Assembly: GCA_944393025.1 (NCBI GenBank) | Contig: CALXYR010000003.1 | Span: 1-35,441, forward strand | Source of the DNA: an uncultured Clostridia bacterium | Lineage (GTDB): Bacteria; Bacillota; Clostridia; TANB77; CAG-508 | Direction of reading: 5' to 3' | DNA length: 35,441 bases | Part shown: positions 15,161 to 22,294 of the stretch, piece by piece | Position numbering within the stretch: the first letter of the stretch is position 1 | Layout: the number at the start of each line of letters is the position of its first letter | Translations under genes and position numbers: made by a program | The notes under the pieces: model-generated | Databases searched by the model: none | What the model was told of the DNA's origin: nothing | Seen by the model: only the letters and a program-made list of their open reading frames with translations

Positions 15161-16858
15161 TTATTTTTTACTTATTTTAGCTACTATAACGCTCATGTCA
15201 TCTTTTTGTTTTCCAAAATCATTATCTATTGCTTCTTTAATTATAATATCTGCAATTTTCTGTGCATCATCAGTTTCTAAGTCTTCTAATAAATATCTAA
15301 GCCATAATTGTTTATTCAAATATTCTTTATTAGAATCTATTACTCCATCAGTACACATTACAAGTATGTCCCCATCTTGTAAATCATAATCATATACTAC
15401 TAAATCTAATTCATTTAATATTCCAGTTGGAAGTGAAACTGATTTTAATAATTGTACATTTCTTCCTCTTTTTATATATGTTGGACAAGCACCATTTTTT
15501 ATAAATTCCATGTTTCCATTATATAAATCTAAAATTTCAATATCTAATGTTGCATACATATCATCTTTGCTATTTGCAGATAATGTTGAGTTTATTAATT
15601 TTAAAGATACATCTTTTTCAAAACCTGCAGTTAATAATCTTTCTAGCATCTTTGTTGCAATTTTACTACTTTTCATAGCTTCAGGTCCTGAACCCATTCC
15701 ATCACTTAATGCTAGTAAATATTTTCCATCTTGTAATTTTATTTGTAAACTACTATCTCCTGAAACTGGCGAACCACATTTAGTAGATTTTGCAGTTCCT
15801 ATTTGTATGTAATATTTATCATCAGAAATATATGTAAATTTGCATATATCTCTTTCTAATCTCAATCCACACTCTTGGTTTTGTATAGTCAAGTCTTGTT
15901 TTAATACTTTATTTATTATTTTATTTATTTTCTTTATATCACATTCTGTACCATCTGTATTATTACAAGTATCAGTATAAACATCTACTAAATATCTACC
16001 AGAACTTTTTTTCTTTATTTCTATATTTTTTACTTCTATTTCTTTTTGTTCTAATAATTTAAATATTTCTTTTTTCTCCGTAGCAAATTCATCTTCTTCT
16101 TTGCTTATATCTTCCGCCATTTTAGAAATAACTTCTGATACTCCTTTTAACTGTTCAGATATATTTTTTTTGCTCTCATCAAATTTCTTTTTCCATATAA
16201 AGTTTATTTTGCTTACTCTATATGAATAGTTTATAGCTTTAACAATTTTATTTATATCTTCATTTGCTTTACTTTTTGTATTTTCAAATCCTACAATATA
16301 ATTATTATTTTTTTCTAATATTTTAATTAATTCTTTTTCTGTTATTACATCATTTTTTAATAAATGTTCAAATATATCTGTTATTATTTCTTCTGTAGGA
16401 TAATATAGCTCATCATATAACATATTTTCTTCTAATTGTTCTATATTTTTTTGTAATTCTTCTAAAAATATATCTATATTATTTTTTTCTTGTTCTTTTA
16501 GTTCTTTTTCATCTAAAATAGTTGCTGCTGCCTCACTATAACTTTCTGCCATATCAAATATAGTATCTGAAATACTATTTAACTTATATATTGTATCTTT
16601 GTTTTCTTCTAAATTTCTTTGGGTTGTTTCTGGTAACATTTTAGTATTACCCATTAAATCTTCTATATTTATTTCTATATTTTTAGGAATTGCTAATAAT
16701 CCTAATGAAGCAATTAATATTTCTTGAAAAATTATAATTTCTGATGTATTTCCATTTGTTACATAAGCTAAAATTACATTTCCTAATATAAAGCCTACTA
16801 TAACTCCTATTCTTCCTAATTTATTTAACAAACCTGCTATTAATCCGTGAAATTGCAT
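15161..16858 (-). CDS. spoIIE: SpoIIE C-terminal part (PP2C phosphatase), frame-shifted from its N-terminus
   Basis: A 565-residue frame holding the last membrane helices (G-L-I-A-G-L-L-N-K-L-G-R-I-G-V-I-V-G-F-I-L-G-N), a long helical linker (about 80-290) and the PP2C phosphatase domain (about 365-560). Metal-binding acidic motifs are intact: A-L-S-D386-G-M-G-S-G, C-T-D504-G-V-I-D and K-D-D-M-S. SpoIIE dephosphorylates SpoIIAA in the forespore and so releases sigma-F; it also acts at the polar septum. The apparent start ATG (16856-16858) has no ribosome binding site and falls inside the preceding frame, so this is not a separate gene. Dropping one base (16847) joins A-Y-A-I-S to G-L-I-A-G, giving about 835 residues, the normal SpoIIE length. 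The stop is followed by a strong terminator. Confidence 0.9.
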   Translation of the reverse strand: MQFHGLIAGLLNKLGRIGVIVGFILGNVILAYVTNGNTSEIIIFQEILIASLGLLAIPKNIEINIEDLMGNTKMLPETTQRNLEENKDTIYKLNSISDTIFDMAESYSEAAATILDEKELKEQEKNNIDIFLEELQKNIEQLEENMLYDELYYPTEEIITDIFEHLLKNDVITEKELIKILEKNNNYIVGFENTKSKANEDINKIVKAINYSYRVSKINFIWKKKFDESKKNISEQLKGVSEVISKMAEDISKEEDEFATEKKEIFKLLEQKEIEVKNIEIKKKSSGRYLVDVYTDTCNNTDGTECDIKKINKIINKVLKQDLTIQNQECGLRLERDICKFTYISDDKYYIQIGTAKSTKCGSPVSGDSSLQIKLQDGKYLLALSDGMGSGPEAMKSSKIATKMLERLLTAGFEKDVSLKLINSTLSANSKDDMYATLDIEILDLYNGNMEFIKNGACPTYIKRGRNVQLLKSVSLPTGILNELDLVVYDYDLQDGDILVMCTDGVIDSNKEYLNKQLWLRYLLEDLETDDAQKIADIIIKEAIDNDFGKQKDDMSVIVAKISKK

Positions 16859-17648
16859 ATGCTGTAATCATTATTGGTTCTGTACCAGTTATAACTCCAA
16901 GTACTACTCCTATTGTTATTCCTCCAGTTGCTCCTACTAACATTCCATTTTTCCATCCTAATATTAGTACAATCAAAATACTTAAAATGTTTTTAATTGA
17001 AAAAGAAAAAATATTAAAACTATCAAATACTGTTACTGTTATTGCAAGTAAAAGACTTGTCCCTATTACTTCTTCAATAGTAAATGCTCTTTTTGTTCTA
17101 AAATCTATAATCATTGTTATAGAATTAGTAAAAATTTTATAGAAAATATATGTAGTCATGCTAAGCATTATACTAGTTAGCAAATCAAAAACATAAAATG
17201 TTTTAAAAAACATTGGAACTAATTGTACCAATAATGTAGCAAAAAATAAGTGCAACCCTATTTTCATTTTTTCATTTATATTTTCTTGAATTACAGGTCT
17301 TATAACTAAAATTAATGAAAAGAATACTAATGAAGTTATAAAATATATTAATAAATTATTTAATCCAAATTTAATAAATGTTCCTACTAGTGTTAAAACA
17401 TATATTATTCCTATTGGCCTATTATTACTTAGTGCACTAGCCACAATTGCTAATGCAAATGGTGTTATTGAAAACATAAAATTGTTTTTATCAAAACTAA
17501 CCATCGATATTAAAAATGATACTATATATAAAATTATATTTTCTTTTGCAAATAATTTTTTTAACACATCCTTTGTATTAACTTTTTTATTTTCTTCAAC
17601 ATATTCATTTTGATTTTTTAATGATTCCCCACTTATATTTTGGAACAT
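16821..17648 (-). CDS. spoIIE: SpoIIE N-terminal membrane part, frame-shifted
   Basis: About 275 residues: a short polar N-terminus (about 40 residues) followed by several hydrophobic helices, ending in the SpoIIE-typical G-G-I-T-I-G-V-V-L-G-V-I-T-G-T-E-P-I-M-I-T-A-Y-A-I-S. The frame then runs into the unrelated tail R-I-N-S-R-F-V-K and stops at 16821, overlapping the C-terminal frame by 38 bases. This part would place the phosphatase in the septal membrane. The start is the ATG at 17646-17648 with an AGAGGTGG ribosome binding site; a GTG at 17657 lies inside that site and is unlikely. Without the phosphatase part this fragment cannot activate sigma-F, so either the strain is asporogenous, the frameshift is bypassed, or the base is an assembly error. 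Confidence 0.85.
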   Translation of the reverse strand: MFQNISGESLKNQNEYVEENKKVNTKDVLKKLFAKENIILYIVSFLISMVSFDKNNFMFSITPFALAIVASALSNNRPIGIIYVLTLVGTFIKFGLNNLLIYFITSLVFFSLILVIRPVIQENINEKMKIGLHLFFATLLVQLVPMFFKTFYVFDLLTSIMLSMTTYIFYKIFTNSITMIIDFRTKRAFTIEEVIGTSLLLAITVTVFDSFNIFSFSIKNILSILIVLILGWKNGMLVGATGGITIGVVLGVITGTEPIMITAYAISRINSRFVK

Positions 17649-17710
17649 AGTAACCACCTCTACTTTTTTATTTATGCATTAATGTTTTATTTTAAGTCTT
17701 CTTTTGTATT

Positions 17711-17732
17711 AATAGCATTTCTTAATGCTATT
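17711..17732 (-). other. Hairpin in the spoIIE leader
   Basis: AATAGCATT and AATGCTATT form a perfect 9-bp stem with a 4-base loop, just downstream of the candidate -10 and about 60 bases before the spoIIE start. No U tract follows. Confidence 0.45.
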
Positions 17733-17734
17733 TT

Positions 17735-17767
17735 ATTATAGCTTTTAAAAAAATATTTTTTTGTCAC
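17735..17767 (-). promoter_or_regulatory. spoIIE: Candidate spoIIE promoter with 21-bp spacing
   Basis: On the - strand GTGACA (17762-17767) and TATAAT (17735-17740) are separated by 21 bases. Bacillus spoIIE and spoIIG promoters have near-consensus hexamers with 21-22 bp spacing and need Spo0A bound over the -35 region. TTTGTCACA on the + strand here is a partial match to the TGTCGAA 0A box, and TTTTGTAAAAAA (17786-17797 on the - strand) is another. The rest of the 17649-17995 gap is AT-rich with repeated TTTCAATATTTTA strings and copy 3 of the 18-bp element. Confidence 0.4.
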
Positions 17768-17910
17768 ATTTAATCCATAATATAAAAAAGTTTTTTACAA
17801 AATGTGATGTGCTTTCCATATTTTCAATATTTTATGCCTATTATTTTATATCAAAATAACTTTTTTTTCAATATTTTATTGAATTATAGTAAAAAATAGC
17901 AAAAATTAGT

Positions 17911-17928
17911 GTTACTGTTAAGTGTATT
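17911..17928 (-). repeat. Copy 3 of the 18-bp repeated upstream element
   Basis: Read towards spoIIE this is AATACACTTAACAGTAAC, which matches the 15051-15068 copy at 15 of 18 positions. It lies about 265 bases upstream of the spoIIE start and 22 bases past the terminator of the preceding operon. It is the weakest of the three copies. Confidence 0.4.
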
Positions 17929-17949
17929 AAATATCTGGAATATCTATTC

Positions 17950-17989
17950 AAAAATAGGAAGCAACTAAATTAGCTACTTCCTATTTTTT
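17950..17989 (-). terminator. Terminator of the A2-B2 adhesin operon
   Basis: AAAAATAGGAAG (17950-17961) pairs with CTTCCTATTTTT (17978-17989) around a loop; the T run on the - strand lies at the end of the stem. It begins 6 bases after the B2 stop codon. Confidence 0.85.
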
Positions 17990-17995
17990 TAAATA

Positions 17996-20900
17996 TTATT
18001 TTTTAGTTTTTAATACTTTTGTTTTTATTATTATTATTCCTGCTATAAGTACAATTAGAACAATTATTGCTGAAATAATATAAATAATTGTATTATCACC
18101 AAATGGAGTAAGTATTATAATTCTTTCTGCTCTAGAACTATCAACTTCTGCTGGTTCTTTTGTTGGATCTTGATTTCCTACTATTGAGAATGCCATTCTT
18201 CTTCCTACTGTATTACTTGTTTTAACTATTTCTACTATATTTTTATAAGTTAATTCATCTTCTGAATTATCTCTTGTAATTACTTCACTTAAAGTTAATT
18301 TTTGTGAATCTGTTTCTTCCCCTGGAGTTAATGCCTTTCCTAATTTATTAGTTGTAATTATATAATTAAATTTATTTACACTTTCTGTTAAATTTGTGTT
18401 TACTAAGTTTCCTAATAAAGATGTTTTATCTATATTGTCCCAGTCTGTATTGTCTGCATTATTTTTATCAAATTTAAAGTTATTTGATATATAATCTATT
18501 ACTTGATCTGCACTTGTTGTTACTATATCAGTTCCTTTTGTTCCTATATAATAGAAATTTTTGTTATTATAGTCTTTTTCTCCAACATTTTTAACTTTAA
18601 CTTCATAAGTTGTTTCTATTGTTGCACCATGCATTAATTCTTCATCCATTGTTAATTGTATTAGTCCATGGTCATTATTGTTTACAATATTATCTACTTC
18701 TTCTCTATATGAATACCTATTTTTATTTTCTTCTCCATAATAGTCTTCATATTTTTTAGTTTCTTCTAATTTTTTATAACCTAAAAGTGGTTTCTCTGCT
18801 TTTTCATCTAAGTTATATTGTTCATGTTTTCTCCATAAAACATTATTTGCTTTATCTTCTACATCAAATAATATTGTTCCATTTGCTAAAGTTACTTTAA
18901 TATGTGTTACTTTTTTGTCTATTTCTAATTGTGCTTTTGGTCTTTCCTCTAGACCTAAATCTATTCCATCTAAACTATATGCAGGATTTCCACTACCTAC
19001 TGTAGTTTGTGTATTTTTTTCTACTTCTACAACAATAACACCTGTTTCTGCTACCATATATGTATTTTCAGCAAGTTCTTGTTGTAAATCTTTATTTCCA
19101 GTATATGGTGATGCTAATATTTCTGCTTTATTGTTAGTTACTCCTTCTTTACTGTAATTAATTACCTCTTCTCTTCTATCCCATATATCTTTTGCATCTG
19201 ATACATTTTTTCCTTCTGAAGTAGCTATATCATACCCATAACTTTTTGATTCATTTTGATTTTCTATGTCTGTATAACCGTTATAGTTTCCATCAATGTC
19301 TGTATGTTCTTTTTGTTCTATTCCTGCTTGATATGTAGTAGATTTAAAATCTTGTCCATTATATATGTCTCCTGCATTATTTCCATAGGTAAATCTTACT
19401 ATATAATCTCCTGGTATATAACCACTAAATTCATAATTTCCATTATTTTTTGTTACTTGTTCTTCTTGCCATTTAATGTAGTTTCCTTTAGCAGTTTTTA
19501 TTAATAGTTCAACTGTAATTCCTCCTACACCTTTTTCATCTTCTTCTCTTAATCCATTACCTATAATTGCACCATCTAAATCCTCTGTTTTAGTTCTTTC
19601 ATCTTCCCAAACATTTCCATTTATTTTTCTTGATTCTTGTAATGAATTAACATTTAAAGCTGGTGCTTTATCTTCATCATCTTCTTGTGGTCCTTGTTCT
19701 TTATTATAATTGCTTGGTATAGAATCCTTATCTACTCTTCCTGCTATTACATCATTTGATGTTATCTCATAATTATTTTCTCCATAATGTGGTAATATTG
19801 TTCCTGCTTTATAATATGTTTTAAATGCTCCTATTTCTACTGCATTTTCTTTTTCTCCTAATTTTAATTTTCCATCATTATTAGAATTTAGCTTAAATGT
19901 TAAATATAAATATACTGTTTCTCCTGAAGCTTGTTTTTTACCAACATCAATTTCTAATTTATTATCTTTATTACTTAATACATTAATCTTTTCTAAGTTT
20001 TCATCTAAAAGTTTACCCTGTGCCATAGCATCTTGTAATTTATTTAATGTTTCTTCATCTGTTTTATAGTTTGTATTACTTTGCCATGATAAACCTTCTT
20101 CAAATGTAAATGTATTATCATAATAGTCATATAGTTTTGTTACATGTCCTAACATAGATTGTGATTGATTTCTTACTGCTATTTTATATGTAACATATAC
20201 TTCTAGTAATTGGTTACTTACTTCTTCTTTATTATAATTTTGCCCTGTGTAGTTATAGTCTGATGGATCTAGTCCTCTTTCATAACCTCCTACAATATTA
20301 ATGTTCCAAGTATCTCCTGTTTCTCCATCATTGTTTCCTATATTTCTTTGATCATAACCATATACTTGTGTTTTTCCATTTATTTTAACTGTTGCTATAT
20401 ATAAGTCTTTCTTTAATGCCATATCAAATTCTATTCTTCTTGTAATACCAAAGTCTATTTCTTTTTGACTATCTCCTTCTTTATATATAGCATGATATGT
20501 TACTCCATTAAATTCAACATCTTCTTCTCCTATAACAAATGTATCATATTTTGGATATGTTTGTAATCCATTTAATCCATCTGAACCAGTATATGCTGAT
20601 ATTCCGAATAATTCGTTTGGCATATATCTTTGTTCTGATTCCCAATTTAAATCTTCTAAAGTATATCCTTCATCACCATCTATTTCTTCGAATTTTTTGT
20701 TAAATTCATCCCTATCCTTCATGGATTCTGTTGCATTTGAATATCCACCTGCTAAATTGTTATTATATATTGTATTTTGATATTGTTGACCATTATATTC
20801 AAATTGTACATAATATTTGTCTAAAACATATAAATCAGTAAATTTATATTCTCCTGAAGCATCTGTTGTTGTTTGTGCAACTACTGTTCCATCTTCTTTA

Positions 20901-22174
20901 TATAATGTAACAGGTATTCCTACTACAGGTGGCTCTCCTTCATCTTGCATACCATTAAGTTCATTCTCCTTACCTGCTCTTACATCTTCCCAAACATTTC
21001 CACCTAGTTCCATTATAATTTCTGTTGGTCCAAATTCTATTTCTTCTTCATATATTGTTCTTACAGCATCCATACATCTAACTGGTTGTGGGCTTCCTAC
21101 TTGTTCTAAATCGAAGTCTACTCTACATCTATGTAAACTTCCTGAACTACAGCAAGAATATTCATCATTATTATAATCATCATATTCAGATATTGAAACT
21201 ACATATTGATGACCAACAAAATCTGCATATACTCCTGATGCTAGCATATATTTAAATTTAACTTTTATTGATACAGATTTTATTTCTGAATCTTCTGGAA
21301 CAGTAAATACAACTTGAAATTCTTCTCCTGGTTCTGGATATGTTTGTTCTTCTCTATCTACTTTATTACCATCTGGTGTAAAATAGTGAATATTACTTAC
21401 TAATTTATCTCCTATTATTAATCCTGAAATAGGTATTTCTGTTCCATTATCTGCAACAACTAATATTTCTGATATTCCTCCAAAAGTTATATCTCCATAA
21501 TTTCCATTATCATAATTTACTGAATATGGTCCTAATATAATTTGTTTTGAAGAACTATTTACTTTTGCTACAGCATCTCCACTACCAGATGGATTTAGTC
21601 CATCTTTTGCTTGTGAGGCATAGGCTGCATATTTTTCTGCTTCTGCAATTAGTGCTTTACCTGCATCTCCCATTCCATCATGGTCATGTGCTCCTGCACC
21701 TCCCCATATAGCATGTTGTTTAACTTCTGACCATCCACTACCATCATGAGAAACAATGTATGCATCTTTATCTGAAAGAGTTCCTTCTCCTGATTTTTTG
21801 TATAGTGGATTTGTTAACTTTCCATTTAAACTCTTATCAAATGGAACTGATGCATGAGCATGATCACCATAATATGTACCAACATACTTTGCAGCTTCAT
21901 AATATGATATATCTCCCATTTTGGTATCTACCCCAGCTCCTACACAGAAGAATGGATAACCTCCATATAATGGTATATGGTGCTCGCTTTCTATTCCTGT
22001 TGGTTCAAATTCTGAGCCTGTGAAAATATTATATTTTATACCATCACCAGCGTTTAATTTTTTAGATGGAACTATTGAGTTTATTGATTCTTGTTTAAGA
22101 TTAAGTATTACAAATATGGTACTAATTGCTAATAAAATTAATACAAGTATAATACTTAAGTATTTTTTCTTCAT
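17996..22174 (-). CDS. B2: giant surface adhesin with thioester-type tip and two SdrD_B domains
   Basis: A 1392-residue surface protein. Order: N-terminal membrane/signal helix (about 5-24); a tip domain (about 40-380) with Y-P-F-F-C77-V and V-K-Q153-H-A-I-W157, the Cys and Q-x-A-I-W pattern of thioester (TQXA/TED) adhesin domains; a Cys-rich stretch (C341, C342, C350, C367); a first SdrD_B domain (about 388-470, G-G-N-V-W-E-D-V-R); a DUF11-like stalk (about 580-800) with F-D-M-A-L-K-K-D-L; a second SdrD_B domain (about 849-935, I-N-G-N-V-W-E-D-E-R); more stalk; and a C-terminal helix (about 1363-1385) with a K-T-K-K tail. There is no LPxTG motif. Such thioesters bind host proteins covalently. 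It is a paralogue of B1 with a near-identical stalk but different tip, and follows A2 with an AGGAGG ribosome binding site. Confidence 0.82.
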   Translation of the reverse strand: MKKKYLSIILVLILLAISTIFVILNLKQESINSIVPSKKLNAGDGIKYNIFTGSEFEPTGIESEHHIPLYGGYPFFCVGAGVDTKMGDISYYEAAKYVGTYYGDHAHASVPFDKSLNGKLTNPLYKKSGEGTLSDKDAYIVSHDGSGWSEVKQHAIWGGAGAHDHDGMGDAGKALIAEAEKYAAYASQAKDGLNPSGSGDAVAKVNSSSKQIILGPYSVNYDNGNYGDITFGGISEILVVADNGTEIPISGLIIGDKLVSNIHYFTPDGNKVDREEQTYPEPGEEFQVVFTVPEDSEIKSVSIKVKFKYMLASGVYADFVGHQYVVSISEYDDYNNDEYSCCSSGSLHRCRVDFDLEQVGSPQPVRCMDAVRTIYEEEIEFGPTEIIMELGGNVWEDVRAGKENELNGMQDEGEPPVVGIPVTLYKEDGTVVAQTTTDASGEYKFTDLYVLDKYYVQFEYNGQQYQNTIYNNNLAGGYSNATESMKDRDEFNKKFEEIDGDEGYTLEDLNWESEQRYMPNELFGISAYTGSDGLNGLQTYPKYDTFVIGEEDVEFNGVTYHAIYKEGDSQKEIDFGITRRIEFDMALKKDLYIATVKINGKTQVYGYDQRNIGNNDGETGDTWNINIVGGYERGLDPSDYNYTGQNYNKEEVSNQLLEVYVTYKIAVRNQSQSMLGHVTKLYDYYDNTFTFEEGLSWQSNTNYKTDEETLNKLQDAMAQGKLLDENLEKINVLSNKDNKLEIDVGKKQASGETVYLYLTFKLNSNNDGKLKLGEKENAVEIGAFKTYYKAGTILPHYGENNYEITSNDVIAGRVDKDSIPSNYNKEQGPQEDDEDKAPALNVNSLQESRKINGNVWEDERTKTEDLDGAIIGNGLREEDEKGVGGITVELLIKTAKGNYIKWQEEQVTKNNGNYEFSGYIPGDYIVRFTYGNNAGDIYNGQDFKSTTYQAGIEQKEHTDIDGNYNGYTDIENQNESKSYGYDIATSEGKNVSDAKDIWDRREEVINYSKEGVTNNKAEILASPYTGNKDLQQELAENTYMVAETGVIVVEVEKNTQTTVGSGNPAYSLDGIDLGLEERPKAQLEIDKKVTHIKVTLANGTILFDVEDKANNVLWRKHEQYNLDEKAEKPLLGYKKLEETKKYEDYYGEENKNRYSYREEVDNIVNNNDHGLIQLTMDEELMHGATIETTYEVKVKNVGEKDYNNKNFYYIGTKGTDIVTTSADQVIDYISNNFKFDKNNADNTDWDNIDKTSLLGNLVNTNLTESVNKFNYIITTNKLGKALTPGEETDSQKLTLSEVITRDNSEDELTYKNIVEIVKTSNTVGRRMAFSIVGNQDPTKEPAEVDSSRAERIIILTPFGDNTIIYIISAIIVLIVLIAGIIIIKTKVLKTKK
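20358..20438. repeat. 81-bp identical block shared by B2 and B1 (copy in B2)
   Basis: The 81 bases here are identical, by eye, to 29475-29555 in B1. A second identical block of about 65 bases links 20128-20192 with 29260-29324. They code for the stalk after the first SdrD_B domain (M-A-L-K-K-D-L-Y-I-A-T-V-K-I-N-G). Confidence 0.85.
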
Positions 22175-22186
22175 AACTCATCCTCC

Positions 22187-22294
22187 TTATATTTTTCCTC
22201 TTCTAATTAAACTATTACTTTTTGTTAATATTTTTTTCTTTATTCCATATATACCTAATCCTATTATAGTAGCAATACCAATAATTATTGTTAT
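22187..22294 (-). pseudogene. Orphaned membrane-anchor coding frame of A2
   Basis: After the A2 TAA stop (22295-22297) the same frame stays open for 35 codons and stops with TAA at 22187-22189. It reads ITIIIGIATIIGLGIYGIKK and then K-I-L-T-K-S-N-S-L-I-R-R-G-K-I: a membrane helix plus basic tail. It aligns with the A1 C-terminus (Y-I-T-I-T-L-G-I-L-T-I-L-A-F-G-I-Y-G-I-K-K). The old stop would leave 12 bases before the B2 start, matching the 11-base A1-B1 gap. Confidence 0.85.

Noticed and set aside
16841-16858. Independent start for the SpoIIE phosphatase frame
   Set aside because: The ATG lacks a ribosome binding site and the coding similarity runs across the frame change, so a frameshift explains it better than two genes.
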